DNA from: Smallanthus sonchifolius
Taxonomy: Eukaryota; Streptophyta; Magnoliopsida; Asterales; Asteraceae
Reading direction: 5' to 3'
Length of the DNA: 64,000 bases
NCBI GenBank assembly: GCA_023525975.1
Contig: CM042028.1
Coordinates: 79,979,501-80,043,500 of the forward strand
Part shown: in pieces, positions 48,230 through 61,305 of the stretch
How positions within the stretch are numbered: position 1 is the first letter of the stretch
Layout: every line of letters begins with the position of its first letter
Notes under the pieces: model-generated
What the model was told of the DNA's origin: nothing
The model's input: the letters and a program-made list of their open reading frames with translations, nothing else
The model's database searches: none
Translations under genes and position numbers: made by a program

Positions 48230-48647
48230 AACTGAGGACTTTGTGGTCTACTGTGATGCATCACACACCGGTCTCGGTTGTGTGTTAATGCATAGAAACA
48301 AAGTTATAGCTTATGCATCGCGACAAATGAAAACTCATGAACGAAACTATACGACTCATGATCTAGAGTTGGGTGCCATAATTTTTGCATTGAAATTATG
48401 GAGACACTACCTCTATGAAGTCAAGTTCGTTGTGTTCACTGACCTTAAAAGCTTAAAGTATATCTTTGGTCAGAAAGAATTAAACATGAGGCGGAGGAGA
48501 TGGTTGGAAATCTTAAGTGATTACGATTATGAGATCTGCTATCATGAAGGCCATGCAAACGCAGTAGCTAACACCTTGAGTCGTAAAGAACGAAAGAAGC
48601 CGAAAATAGTTTGTGCCCTAAGACTCGACTTCAGATTAATCTCATGA
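48230..48647 (+). pseudogene. Gypsy RNase H remnant
   Basis: VVYCDASHTGLGCVLMHRNK, YASRQMKTHERNYTTHDLEL and VFTDLKSLKYIFGQKELNMR match the RNase H domain of Gypsy pol. The typical TDHKSL has become TDLKSL. It stays open for 134 codons. Confidence 0.85.
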
Positions 48648-48739
48648 CACAAATTAAAGAGACTCAGAAATCAGCCTTAAAAAGGCAAATATTGATAAAA
48701 AAGAAATGAAAGGGATGATTAAGGGAATAATGACATCTT

Positions 48740-49580
48740 GCGCATGAACAAAAGAATATGGGTGCCTGTTATTGGAAACCCCAGAGAACGAATTCTCGAG
48801 GAAGCTCTCAAATCTAAATATAGTATGCACCCGGGAAGTAACAAGATGTATAAAAACCTGAAAGCTAATTATTGGTGGATAGGTATGAAAAAGCATATTG
48901 CTTTATAGGTTACAAAATGTCTTACCTGCTCCAGGTTAAGGCAGAACACCAGAAGCCATCTGGATTATCGCAACAACTTGAATTGTCTGTCTGAAAATGG
49001 GAAATGATAACCATGTACTTCATCACAAAACTTCCCCAAACCGGTCGACGAAATAATACTATTTGGGTTATCATAGACAGACTAACTAAGTCTTCCCATT
49101 TCTTATCAATGAAAAAAACTTTCATTATGGATAAATTGGCACAACTATATATCAATGAAGTTGTGTCATTGCAAGGTGTGCCATTATCCATTGTGTCAGA
49201 TAGAGACAGTCAATTTACGTCTCGATTCTTGCAAAGCATTCGGTAAGCCTTGGGAACTCGATTGAACCTTAGCACTGCCTATCATCCTCAAACAGATGGG
49301 TAGAGTGAAAGGACTATTCAAACTCTGTAAAACATGCTCTGAGCCTGTGTGATAGACCTCGGAGGAAGTTGGGACGACCACTTACCTCAGATCGAATTTT
49401 CATTTAATAATAGTTATCACACAAGCATCCAAGCTGCCCCCTTTGAAGCCTTATATGGCATAAAGTGTAGAATACATGTCTGTTTGGCAGAAATCGAAGA
49501 AAATCACATGTCTGGTCCTGAGCTAGTTCGGGAAATAACCGACAAAATTGATGTGCACGTGTTAAGTATATATTTAATAT
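48740..49580 (+). pseudogene. Gypsy integrase remnant
   Basis: A zinc-binding-like start (RIWVPVIGNP, later NLKANYWWIGMKK near 48,850) is followed by core pieces TKLPQTGRRNNTIWVIIDRL, SIVSDRDSQFTSRF and TAYHPQTDG, and by the tail LPQIEFSFNNSYHTSIQAAP. Several stops interrupt it (for example after FLQSIR at about 49,244). Confidence 0.82.
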
Positions 49581-51160
49581 AATATATTAAATATTATATA
49601 ATGAAAATGTTTCACGAGATCATGTTTTAAATTTATAAAATAATAAATACTCCAACTTAAAACACACACAATATGCAAGTGTACCTATCGCAACATAATA
49701 TAGTTTAGGTAAAAACCAAGTATCGAACCAATGGACACGGTCAAGTTCCAATACTCAAATGTTTGTTAACGTTTAGCCGATTTAATTAGTGGACGGGTTT
49801 TGTGTGTTTGTGAAGCAGAAAAGTAAATGACAGAAAATTAAATAACGATAAAGTAAATAACAGAAAATGTAAAATGTACGTGAAGTGTGTAACAAAAATG
49901 TAAATAACATAAATGTAAATAGCTCGAGAATAATCAGATCACAACGAGTATTGCTTTGGGTTTCGAATCCTATTGGTATGTGATAATGTTATGTTATCTA
50001 GACCGGTGGTATTACTAATACAAATGTGAACGGTACAACGCTAGAGCCTCATTCTCACAACATTTGATTCACGAATTATGTTCTTTAGAAATAAAATAGT
50101 AAGACTCCCGGTATGGGACATCATTACCCTCAACTCTTTAATAGATCCGTACATTCATATGCTTAAGATCTATCTCCGAGTTGGTTTAAGACATCAAACT
50201 TAAGTACCTTTATTTTTATTAAAAGAGTGATTAAACTTTGTTCACCGGGATGCGATGCAACAATGGGACCATGTATAAAGACGTACCGTTCCCAACCCGA
50301 GTTCACCAACTCTAGTTTCAAACATGAGTAATTGAGTAACTTAGAATTATTAATGTAAAGTAGAGTATGAGAAATATTTGCCGTTAAAAAAAAACAAAAT
50401 TAACCTTTAAAGTTGATATTAGGAAAATGATGAAGCGAGTAATAAATGTTAAAGTCAAAAGACATGGGTGATGTCTCTGACTTTTCTTTGTGTGTACCGG
50501 TACGTTCAACTTCCTTTTTCTTGGTTGAAGTCAAAAGACATGGGTGATGTCTCTAACTAACCACCTTAACAATTTATAAAAGGGAACCCGAGGTGATCTA
50601 TCATGAAGAACTTGGCATAATCATTGATTTTGAACTCAAGTTTTGCATTTGCACAATCAGCACAGCTCGATAAGCAAGAAGGTATGTGTTTTCACTAATT
50701 ACTTAGTTTACACGATGGAGAGATTAATTGTGTTTGTGAACTGATGCAGTAAAGGTTCTGAAAGAAATATGCTCTTTTGAAAGTAATTCCACGAGCCATC
50801 TTACTGAGATATACGTATTTCCCATCTTATTTTGGTAATTTGCAAGCTAAATGTTTCTTAGAATTTTAACATGAATAATTGTATGTAGTTTCTGCTCTTC
50901 AATAATCACTGAATCTAATATTGAATTCATGCTCATCTTATTCCACTCTTTAGAGAACATGTGAATAGTTCTGGGAAAATATTAAATGATCATGAGCTAC
51001 TTATTAATTGATGAGATTAAGTGAGCGTATTGCTTGTGTAATTGATGAATAAGTTTATGATGAATAAGTCCAGTGTATTACTTTACAAATCAAATTGTTA
51101 TGAATTTTTTTTTCCAATAACACTAAAATTCGTTTGTAAAAAAATATTTTTATGTACCTA
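49581..51160. other. Non-genic stretch with retroelement-like text
   Basis: AAGTGTACCTATCGCAACAT and AAGTATCGAACCAATGGACA near 49,680-49,730 look like internal regions of LTR retroelements. AAAGACATGGGTGATGTCTC occurs twice, 76 bp apart (about 50,458 and 50,535). No protein fragment was recognised. Confidence 0.45.
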
Positions 51161-51164
51161 TGCT

Positions 51165-52173
51165 TCCTTTTTTTTTCAAGGAAACGTCGTCTTTGATCCT
51201 TCTTTTGATGTAAACTGTTCAAATGCACCACCAATTAGTCAACTACTTTTATCTCAGGACCCCGGCCTACTCCTGGATTATTGATGCCGCCAGGGGGGAC
51301 CCATGCTTCCCAATTACCCGCCGGACACCATATCCCTCGTTTCCGGTCTTCTCCGCACCAGGGAGTCAGCAAGGGGTACCGATGGTACTGTCCGCTGGTA
51401 TGTCTAGCGATTGGTGGGGAGAACAACGGCGACAGATGCAGGCTTACGAGCGCATGGTGCGCGAATCACAATTACTAAGTCTTCGAACCACTTTTAATAA
51501 TGGAACATTTACCACGCCGGCCCGCGACATGAGGGTTTCACGCCTACGTCGTTACCCTCGGTGGGTACTGTAACACTTAATTTGGAAAGCTCAGGGGGCA
51601 CAGACACAACCATGATGGATGCACCGGAGCAGGATCTAACAAACCTTACAGACCCGCGACGTTAATCTCACAATCTAAATTTACACCACGCATTGCCCAT
51701 GCGGTATTCCCAAGTAAGCTCAAGATGCCTTCCACTGTGGGAAAATATGACGGAACCACGGATCCTGATGACCACGTCAACGTTTTCATTAACGCCGGAG
51801 GAGTGGAACAGTGGTCCGTACCGGTGCGACCATTGGGACAGATCACGTTTCCAGTAACAGTAGGTGATGGCGGGTGAGTGAGAACAGTTCTACTACAATT
51901 TCTAGCTGTGCCCGCAGCATCACAACACAACATCATCCTGGGGCGCACGTCGCTAGGGATACTGGCAGCAGCAGTCTCCACCGCCCATGGTTTAATAATG
52001 TTCCCAACTCCGCGGGGGATAGCCAAAGTCTGGGCGGATAGGCAACTTTCAGTAATGGAGACATACCCAAAGGCGCCAGTGGATGAAAGCTTAACCACCG
52101 AAAAGTGGATCATCAACCTGATCAAAAAGTCACCTTGGGAGGGTCGATATCCCCGAACATCAAAAGTCATTTG
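51165..52173 (+). mobile_element. Tat-like Ty3/Gypsy deletion derivative (gag joined to protease)
   Basis: The plus-strand frame starting near 51,680 reads FTPRIAHAVFPSKLKMPSTV, GKYDGTTDPDDHVNVF and GGVEQWSVPV, the gag signature of the Tat/Ogre/Athila branch (family: YDG..DP.DHL..F). It continues in the same frame into RPLGQITFPVTVGDGG and, after one TGA (51,875-51,877), into QHNIILGRTSLGILAAAVST, protease-region text that normally lies several hundred codons further on. An upstream open part (51,223-51,573) could be the gag N-terminus. No RT or integrase is present. Confidence 0.72.
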
Positions 52174-53046
52174 AAGCAACTTCTTACAACAAGACTAATT
52201 TAACTAAGAGTCTAGTAGCTCATTTATTCATAGAAACATGTATCTTATTAGACCCATGAGATCATGATTCAATCATCAATAATCAAAGAAATCTTGAATT
52301 GAATTTTTAGGGTTCGTCCCCCTTCTACGTTTACAGGCATAGAACTATATATATACACATACAAACAGACGTGTCGCTTAACAATGAACGACACAACCTT
52401 TAACCCTAATTCAGTTTCTAAATTACAAACTTTACATATTGACCTGTAACTATCTCCTTTCATCTTTTGGAATTTGGGTCAAGAATTATTAGGGCCAACA
52501 TATCTTTACTAAATTTGTGTTTATTTAGATTTTGGTACAAGAATCATCACCCAAGTTTATACAAGTTCTTATCCTCAAAAATGTGTTTGTACCATTAGAA
52601 TGAATCAAGAGTATGGCTCCGTGTAATGTGGTCCGTAGTTCTTACCTTTCTTTTCATGGTATTTGTTAATAAGTATAACCCGGCTGTGTATTTTTTTTCT
52701 TAGATTGTTCAGTTTATCTGGCTATTTGCAACAATAGTTCAACATTTGACTTTGACCACATAAATTCATTTCATATATATATATTCCCATGAACTGCACA
52801 GGCAACTCTCCATGATGTTCAGTATAGGATTCATGAACCCATCCCCAGGACCTGGTTTAGATTAAAAGAACCAAAGGACCATGATCAGGATCCATCACAA
52901 TTTAGAACCCTCAGGATCTTCACCAACTTATGTAAACCAACATTTCTAATCTATAATTAAATTAAATAAAAAAACCCTGTGAAGTGAAGAAACTAATCTA
53001 AATTATAATCTGTGTCGGATTAGTTTGTCCGTTTTGTGTGTTCAGC
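52174..53046. other. Intergenic and probable 3' UTR of the beta-galactosidase gene
   Basis: AT-rich, no coding frame or repeat recognised. The part near 53,046 is probably the 3' UTR. Confidence 0.5.
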
Positions 53047-56000
53047 TCAACCCCTTGAAGTCGGAGCACAAACAGCTTCAACCGTCAACCGTTTCAATGT
53101 GTTTGGACATGGGTCTTGACCAAAGTTGCTGTTTGATATGGTAACTGCACATCTCTCTTTTCCTATGCACCTCTGTACAATACAAAATCCATTAGCCCCT
53201 GCTACATACAAATACAACTGTATGCAGGAAGTACGAGCTGACAAAAGCATATAACATAGTACCTTGCTAACAACACCATACGAGGCTGGAGCATGGCAAG
53301 TTCCTCGTTTGAAGGCACCGCACGTTCCAATAGGAGTTCCAAAGCTTGCAAACTTAATTGAAGAAATTAATAAACCCGGACTGCATTGAAGGTGAATTTT
53401 TGGTCTACGAATTGCTTGCGTTTTCCCGTTGCTTTCAGTATGCCAATCCTTGGTGTTTGGGTGATATTCAAACATATCAGCACACACACTTGTCAATGAT
53501 CTCTTTGTTAGTGAAATCCTCGTGGTATCTCCCCCCAGTTCTTCAAAAAGTACTAATATATTGCCTGTTGGTTTTAACCATGATCTAGGTACATGGTACC
53601 TGCAAATAATATTTAGACAGAACTGAGTCCTAGCTTGAAAATTTAAGTTATGTGGTGTGTTGATGGTTTTACCATCGTTGGGTTGGTCGACCGCAGCCAA
53701 CTTGGCACTTGGTAGGGCGATAATTCCCATTATAATGACACCGTTGGCAGTCACCAGTTGCATAAGCTGTCCAATATCGTCCAATGCTTTGCCCATTGAT
53801 CCACACTTGACCCTTCCCCATACTATGCATGTCTAGGGCCAAGGGTTCATTGCCATTAGGTTCATTGAAGTAAGCCTGAAAATGTTCAAGATGGTTAGGT
53901 TTGTTAATGAGCTCACCAATCGCCCACGGGGTTCAGTTAATCATACCTTGTGCCATGTCAACGGCTGACTCTTTTGTGCGATTAGTGAACCTTGTACCCA
54001 TTCAACTGAAGACATATCGTTTGTGGAAACAACATCCATGGCCTCACCCTTCAAACCAACCTGAGTGAACCCATGAGTGACATCTTAGTACACAACTCTA
54101 ACATACAACATAAAAAGGGTTGACATGAGTGGACCAAACCTGGTAAGACCATTTGGCGTGGGTCAAGTCCCGTTTTCCGTGATCAAGACCATATAGAACC
54201 ACTGGACCTAGTACTCCGGTCTCCCAACTCTCATAATGTCCTCCAATATTCTTACAAAAACAAAAACAAAAGTTAGTGTTAGAGTTGATGAGCATTGTGG
54301 AATCAACATGCTAAAAAGATAAGAAACTAACTGATAATCCCATGGCAACACTAAGGAGCGCAATCTTGTTCCTTCCAGAACGGAGTTTGATGTTATTCTT
54401 GTATCTGATTCTCCTGTTTTCCCTTGTTCCAAAAGCCGAATCTTAAAAAGATATCCAGGTTAAGGATTCCACATATATTAGTAGTCTTCCTTTGACTATC
54501 ACCAAAAATAATCGTTCCATATTGTATCTATAATATCATTGCATCTTTTCATGCAACTACCGATTATATTCTACATATATTAGTATGCTGCAGATTCAAA
54601 ATCAAAGTAAGACGTTTTACCTGAAAGTTGTCCGTTTATGAAGACATGAAGCGCGTGCCCAGTTGACTGCACTAAGAGCTTAGGAGGCTCCCCACCATGC
54701 AAGAAAGACTCAGATGGCTCAACATCAACGCTGTAAGGTCATGAATTCAAGTCATGAAAACACTCACTTTTGCAAAAAAATATAAAAATAAAAAAATAAA
54801 ATAGAGTTGCACATTCATACCTAATTATGTACCAAAGATAATCACTAGCATCTCTAGTGACATTTACTTGGTCCAAAAGACCAATTGTGGTGAAAGCAGA
54901 GTCATCAACACTAGTGGTTAGATCTTCACTAAATGTCTGCCATGAAAACATCTGGGAGTTGGTTGGTAACATTGTCATTCGTGTTGATTGAACTCCAATC
55001 TGCACAATTTCTTAGATGTCAAACAACAAAACACGTGAACAGTAGTAAATCATGAATCAAATGACTTAATGACATACTTTGGCCGTATTGAAAACGATAT
55101 TGGTACAATCAGGAAGAATACTGATGGACCATTGAGGTAAGGTATGGTGCATCTTATTGAACGTCACCCGGGTAGCATTAGCCGTGTTATAGTTTGATAG
55201 AAAAGCTGCACAGTGTCCAAATTTGGAATAGTATACGTGTGCCTGGAGATTGGCCATCATTTAGTACAAATTTTCTTGATTGTCATTGAAGTTCAAGATT
55301 CAAGTTTAATGAAGATAACCTGTTGATGGGCTCCTAAAGAGAAGACAGTAGGATCTCCAGAAACTAAAGCTGGTTCACATCTTTTGATTGCTCTGTGAAG
55401 CTCTGCCAAATGGCCGTATTTCGGTTGTCTGATCAAGCCTATAAAGATTCATATAATTAGTCAATGTCAACCCTTCCATTTACAAAGAGTTTGACTTTTG
55501 AGGTCAAACAAACATCCAAATTCTAATAAGTTTTGAAGTATGGATCCTACTCAGTTTTTAAAACATTACCATATTCATCTAGTGGAGCATCATAATCATA
55601 ACTAGTAGTGATGAAAGGGCCTCCTGCAGATCGCCCAAAGTTCGTGCCTCCATGGTACTGTATTTCAAGCACAAAGATTTCATATTTAAAGTCAAAAAGA
55701 TCAACTTTTGTACAGACATTGTATCATAGAGTAAATAAGACTTAATGAAGAAAAACAAACCATGTAGTAGTTGACAAATGACCCGCCCTTTTGTATGAAT
55801 CGTGCAACAGCAAAAGCCAAATCTTGAACGGGCCTCTTATGAACCACACCACCAAATTCCGTAAACCTGTAGGGAATCGAAGAAAAGAAGATTGAGTTAT
55901 ATAAAAAAAAACGTGACAGTTGAGCGAACAGTCGGGACCAAATAAATAATTTCTGAAAAGTTATGACAAATGGTACAAAAGATAAAAGAGGATACCATCC

Positions 56001-58370
56001 TGTCCATGCCTCAGTCCAAATTGTTGGTTTGTATGGCTTGTTGGGTTTGAAAGCATCACAATAGAAACCATTGCATGTGTTTATCTGCCACATGATGTTT
56101 CTGGGTTAAGAATCCGGCCCATAGCCCAGGCCCAAAAAATTTGGCAAATAAAATTACTAAGATCAAGATTCAAGACTAGTAGAAAATGGGCCGGGTTGGA
56201 ATAGTGCTTACAATAGGATCTGGGGCATCATCTTGTTTACACATGATCCAAGGGACACCTGTACCTAATCCAACGGCCATTTCTGCGGCCCAAGTCATGT
56301 AGTTATATCCAGCAGCTCCAAATTTCTTATCTAGCGCCCCATACTCATTCTCTATCTGTACAACTTTTACTACATAAGATGCAAGTTGTTGCAGCACTAC
56401 CCAAATAAGATCTTGAAATTACAACTTTGTCACTGACAAGCAACAGAGAAGTGATTAACCTGAGAGAGTATAATTGGGCCTCCTTGGGATTCAAACAATT
56501 TTTCATACTTCATCAAATTCACAATTTTCTCAGTGAATCCTCTCATGGCCCTCTGCAAAAATTTAAAAATAATTAAAAAATAGTGTATTTTAGCATTGAT
56601 TTAAATGAAATAAATTGAGAAATTGTCACCTTAAATGGCTCATTATCAGTTCTGAAACTAATGCCAGGCACATACTTCAGCCAAACTGGAAATCCTCTGC
56701 TCAAATTGTGACAATAACTGTTATAAATATAAAATCTAACAGAGATATTTTTTTTAATTTCAGAAGAGTTTCAATTCTGTTATCATTTCCAGCACCATTT
56801 TAGTTATCATTTTATTATGCACAACAAAAATGTTATTAATTTAAACAGTTAACTGTTTTAAATGTAATTCATATGTATGATGATTGTGTGTAGCATACTA
56901 AAATCATTATTATTAATGTATTAAATGGTCATTTGTTTTTATTTTTTAACTATCTGCTTTTGAACTGTTCAAATAGTATCAATCATTTTAGTTTTGTAAC
57001 TTTTTTTATTTCTGAAGTATTAAAATCTAAATAAATATAATTTACAATAGATAGAGTATAAGTTCACATAATCAACTATTCAGTTCATGTCTACCAATAC
57101 ATGAAACCATAAAGATTTGAAGTATGAATGTATGATACATTTAAAAATAATAATTTTAGTATCATACACAATTAAAATACGGATTAAATTTAATACATTT
57201 TGAAACAGTTTAAGTATTTTCTTAACAGAAGTAATGAAAATTACCCGAAATTCCACTCGGCACAAACATAAGGTCCAATTCTGAGATGAACATAAAGGCC
57301 TGCTTTTTGCACTGTCTTTAAGAATCTCACCAAATTGTATCTCCCTTCAAAATTATACTTTTTTTTTGTTTTTTCACAGACAAAAAAAAAGTTAAAAAAT
57401 AATAGAAAATGGAATGATAACATCACATATCATCTATAAAGTAAGCTTGATGACCTAATAATCAATAACATACCAGTTGGTTTATAAAAAAAATGATTTA
57501 ATAATTACTAAAACTTTGGAGTTACAGCTCTGAAAAAGCTGAAATATGAAGTATGGCAGTTGAATGACAAGAAATGCATGGGTTTAAGTTGGATGGTCCC
57601 ACCCATCCATAGATACATACATATACATATATAGACACATGCATATATGTGATATGTTATAGCTATACCATATAACGTCTTCATACAGTCCGTATTGTAG
57701 GCGAAAAAAAGGTAATACAACTTGTAGTGTATATGTGAGTAGTATATGCATCACATATGCTGCTTCTGTGTCAGTCAGAAAAAGGTAATACGGTCCGTAT
57801 TGTATTTATCACACGACCCGTATGAGTGAAAAAAACACCCCACACGGCCTGTATTGTAGGCGAAAAAAGATAATACGACCCATATTAAAGCTGGTGTACC
57901 GATAATACATTTGAATTGCTTTATGTTATTTTTTTACAAAAATTATAGTTTCATTTAAGTTCAAAATCAAATAAAAATGTTTATGAATGTTTCAAACTTC
58001 AAAAAAAAAATAAAAAAGAAAGTACATTGCCAGGAGAAGGCTCATGAACATTCCAAAACACATAAGTTTCAATCACATCCAACCCTCCTTCTTTAGCCTT
58101 CATTATAATATCTTCCCACATCTGCAAATCAAAAAACCAAATCCATCAAACTCCCAACAAAACAGAACCAAATCTATGGATAATATGAGATTCCAGCACC
58201 TCAGGAGTACTTCTGGGATAATGTATTGAACCAGAGATGAGGATTCTTCTTCGACCATTGACAACAATGGCTTTGCTATCATACGTGACCGTACACGAAA
58301 TCAATTGGCAACCCAATTGAATTGCGATCAGAAGCAATAAAATCGATTTGGAAATCGAGTTGGTTTCCAT
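53047..58370 (-). CDS. BGAL3: Beta-galactosidase (GH35) with C-terminal lectin domain
   Basis: Nineteen exons (5' to 3'): 58370-58200, 58121-58026, 57357-57245, 56696-56630, 56552-56460, 56355-56212, 56084-55996, 55866-55761, 55657-55570, 55438-55320, 55242-55078, 54999-54821, 54730-54621, 54441-54332, 54250-54140, 54060-53947, 53875-53673, 53599-53263 and 53172-53047. The product is 846 residues. It removes terminal beta-galactose from wall polysaccharides in the apoplast. A signal peptide covers about residues 1-26, then TVTYDSKAIVVNGRRRILIS begins GH35. The acid/base Glu is E184 in IENEYG; the nucleophile is E253 in TEAWTGW. GGPIILSQIENEYG is the family signature. The last 85 or so residues form a Cys-rich SUEL/galactose-binding lectin domain (CSPGLLISSIKFASFGTPIG, SNSNFGQDPCPNTLKRLTVE). 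Length and exon count match the BGAL1/BGAL3 group, and BGAL3 is the closest I recall. No lesion found. Confidence 0.94.
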
Positions 58371-58495
58371 GATTTTGAGGAGTCTGTGTATGTGAAAAAG
58401 AGTGGAGTGGTTGAGAAAGAGGAAGAGTGAGCGGGATGAAACCAGAAAAAAAGGGGGAAATATTTATTTTTGCAAATTCTTGGTGAGACGTATAG

Positions 58496-58503
58496 TATAT
58501 ATA
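58496..58503 (-). promoter_or_regulatory. Possible TATA box of the beta-galactosidase gene
   Basis: TATATATA on the minus strand, about 125 bp upstream of the ATG, a usual distance for a plant core promoter. Nothing else supports it. Confidence 0.35.
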
Positions 58504-59684
58504 ATCACACATTGTGGGTGTGTACGCACTTTATTTTTGAATTCTTTTTAAAAGATAGGAAATAACATGAAAGCAACTATGAAAATAAAAAGAATGTATA
58601 CTATATTTTCTACTAAGATAACATACTATATGAAATTAAAGAGACAATTACATGTTAAACCGACGTATGAAACGAAAATGTAGAGAAAAATCGGGGAGAA
58701 AGACCGATTCTGTTAATATATTTTCAATCTGAGTAACATATTGTTAGTTTTTCTTTCTGTCGGTGAAATATGATACGTAGGACTCTTGGTTATAACTCTT
58801 GAGAGGTAACAGTAACTGATGATTACCAAGTATATTGATGTGCACAAACGCGTCATGTCAGCTACATGTATGTATGTATGTATGTATGTGTGTGTTTGAG
58901 TGTTGTGACTTGAACGTTTGTGAGAACTATTTTGATGTGTGTGTGCATGTATGTATGTGTCATGTGTGTGTATATATAACACACCTAAACTTAAATGTGA
59001 AAACTAAAAAAAAAAAAACTATACCGCTTTAGTTAGTTTATATAAAAACTATGATATTTTAGTTAAATATCCATAAACTATTTTTTACATTCTTACTCTT
59101 CACGTAAAAATTTCTTTCATTCATAATGTTTCTTTCATTACACAAACAAGAAACGTGTTACGAGAAACATGTGAACAAAAGAATCTTTTGTGTGTAGAGT
59201 AAAATTGGAAAGATAATTCATACATATTTAACTAAATTGATATAGTTATGATATAAATTAACATATAATAATGTAACTTTAAAATGTTTTACATCTAAGG
59301 TTAATTACTAGGGTGACAACATTATATATTCATTGATAAAGCATTAGAAACTTATGGACAATTATATATTGTTCATTAATGGTTGCAAGTTGCAACATAT
59401 GCATAGAAACTTGTACTTGAAGCATCTAATGTTGGTGTCATAAAAGTTGACAATTACAAATCTTGGTTGCAATTTTGGCTCCCTGGGAATACCATGTGAT
59501 AACTAGTGTCTAGTTGTACTGTTCAAGCTGTTGCAGCTGTCTTTACTCTTTACACTGGGTCAAACTTCATGCCACGTGACTTCCTCTGCCTCTTTTCTAA
59601 CCCTTTCTTTCTGTTTTTGTCATTCACAAACAAAAACATAAAATCCCACAAAAATAACCTTTATAATGTAATAATTGTGATATT
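58504..59684. other. Intergenic upstream of the beta-galactosidase gene
   Basis: No gene seen. A TGTA/TG microsatellite occupies about 58,866-58,898, with more GTGTGTGTAT text to about 58,980. Confidence 0.5.
58866..58898. repeat. (TGTA)n/(TG)n microsatellite
   Basis: Five tandem TGTA units followed by TGTGTGTG. The minus-strand reading as His/Thr-rich peptide is only a shadow of the repeat. Confidence 0.85.
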
Positions 59685-59700
59685 ACTAAAAACCATGTCT

Positions 59701-59876
59701 AACAAAGGGGCTTTGTCCTGGCTCTACTCCGGTGACTTTCAAATGGGAGGTCGCCGTTTCGAATCCGAGACACAGTAAAAAATGGGTCTGTGTCCAGGTC
59801 AGGAGGTTTACCCGGGTTGGGGGTTCCTTCTGGGGTGGGCTGCCCTGAATGTTCTAGGTGTTGTCATTAAAAAAAA
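59701..59876 (+). mobile_element. tRNA-derived SINE, 176 bp
   Basis: Same family as the SINEs in NERD1 intron 9: AAAGGGGCTTTGTCCTGGC head, B-box-like GTTTCGAATCC, GGGGTGGGCTG core and a GTGTTGTCATT-A(n) tail. It lacks the inner part between the two GGTGTTGCC words. A perfect 16-bp duplication ACTAAAAACCATGTCT flanks it (59,685-59,700 and 59,877-59,892). The length and perfection of the duplication suggest a young insertion. Confidence 0.93.
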
Positions 59877-59892
59877 ACTAAAAACCATGTCT

Positions 59893-60832
59893 TTATTTTT
59901 TATATTTTTTTATTAACAATTCAGGTAAACTTAAAATAGTAACAAAAAAAATAGATAAAAATAAATCAAAATTTATCTAAATGCTTAAATATCTTGATTG
60001 TTTAATTTGAAAATTGTACTATTATTTCATTGTAGAATTTTGTAACTATAATTAATATATAATTAAAATTAAATAAAAATTTGAAGGGCTAGTTTAGGGA
60101 GTGTTTGAATAAGCTTATCTTGGGAAGTTATATCTTTACGTTCACTAAAATTTGAAGAACTGATAAACTTAATTTATTACCTTAATTGCTTATAGTTTAC
60201 TTCACCCCACAAACTTAAATAGATTCATTACCCAACTTGTACATTTGTCACTTTTAGTTTTATATAAAAAAAATTGCACTATAAATATATATACATATAT
60301 ATATATATATACAAATACATATATAAATATATAATTTAAACACTATTTTTCTAAAGTAATTTGAAACTTTCCCATTAATGGACGTATATCATTGCTGTAA
60401 TTAAGGTGACAGACGATGACTAACCAATCGGAAGTCAAGATCAAGATTCGTAAGAATTATTTAATTAATTTACGAATCCATGCACCCAGTGTGAGAATTA
60501 TTGAATTATTTTAATAGTTTGACTAATTTCAAATTTAAATAATAAAAAAAGAGTTTTAAAACTTTAAATCAGTATCAATGCCCCAGCAAATTAAAGCACC
60601 GTAATCTCAAATCTGAGATTAAAACTCTGCAACGTTAATGAAATAAAAGGAAATTTATTTGACTATTTGTTTTTATGGTTTTTAGGGCCCAAATGGTATG
60701 TTTTTAGAGAAAATTTAATGGCATTGTGAATATTTTTCTTGTAAAAATTTGGACAAGGTAAACTTATAGAAATCATTTAGAAAACCCGATCATACAGACT
60801 GATTCCACCGATTAAAAGAACATTTGTGTTGT
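59893..60832. other. Intergenic, nothing recognised
   Basis: AT-rich sequence with a TATATA-rich tract near 60,285-60,330. No coding frame. Confidence 0.55.
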
Positions 60833-60939
60833 TAGTCATGGCCTAGTGATAAGACACCTGTAAGATCTCCCAAGAGACCCAGGTTCAAACCGTTCCTAGG
60901 TAAACATCTTTAATGATGACTGCCGTTCAAAAAAATATA
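60833..60939 (+). mobile_element. tRNA-derived SINE, second family
   Basis: The A-box-like TGGCCTAGTGATAAGACACC and B-box GGTTCAAACC are spaced as in a tRNA. The unit ends ACTGCCGTTC plus a short poly(A). The foldback element at 60,941 starts in or just after its A tail. The 5' limit is approximate. Confidence 0.7.
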
Positions 60940-60940
60940 C

Positions 60941-61305
60941 GAGTAAACTGCCATATTTTTCGATCTCTGTTGTTTCGTAATTTTTGTCAGTTTCATCTAA
61001 AAAGTCTAGTTTTCTCCTATGTATCCGCGTGGTTTACAAATCTTGCCATTTTCATCTAAGTGGTTAACTCAATCCATATTTTAATGTTAAATGAGGGGTA
61101 TTTGTGTCTTTTTATATATTTCTTTAAAATATATAACAAGAAATATATTGATGGATCATTTAACGTTAAAATATGGATGAAGTTAAGTGATTAAATGAAA
61201 ATGATAACTTCTGTAAACCACAAAGATACACAGGAGAAAAATAAACTTTTTTAATGAAACTGACAAAAATGGCTAAACCACGAGAACGAAAATAACAGTT
61301 TACTC
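60941..61305. mobile_element. Long foldback element, 365 bp, with inverted arms of about 150 bp
   Basis: The left arm starts GAGTAAACTG and runs through TGTCAGTTTCAT, TTCTCCTATGTATC and GTGGTTTACA. The right arm carries the inverse of each (TGTAAACCAC, GATACACAGGAGAA, ATGAAACTGACA) and ends CAGTTTACTC. Even the centre (CATATTTTAATGTTAAATGA / TCATTTAACGTTAAAATATG) is inverted, so nearly the whole element folds on itself. AAAATATA flanks it on both sides (60,932-60,939 and 61,306-61,313). The long arms fit a foldback or MULE-type element. No coding. Confidence 0.85.

Larger units (their letters stand above)
43821..49580 (+). mobile_element. Decayed Ty3/Gypsy LTR retrotransposon (gag-pol remnant)
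   Basis: Reading left to right on the plus strand there are a duplicated leader/gag-like segment, gag, zinc knuckles, protease, reverse transcriptase, RNase H and integrase, in Gypsy order (integrase last). All parts carry stops and frameshifts. The integrase phrases YINEVVSLQGVPLSIVSDRD and PFEALYGIKCR are typical of the chromovirus/Tekay-like branch, though no chromodomain is seen. Integrase ends near EITDKI at about 49,550 and is followed by unrelated AT-rich sequence. No LTR pair was identified. A hAT MITE interrupts gag. Confidence 0.85.

Noticed and set aside
58713..59032. His/Thr-rich and Cys/Val-rich peptides on either strand
   Set aside because: They are translations of the TGTA/TG microsatellite.
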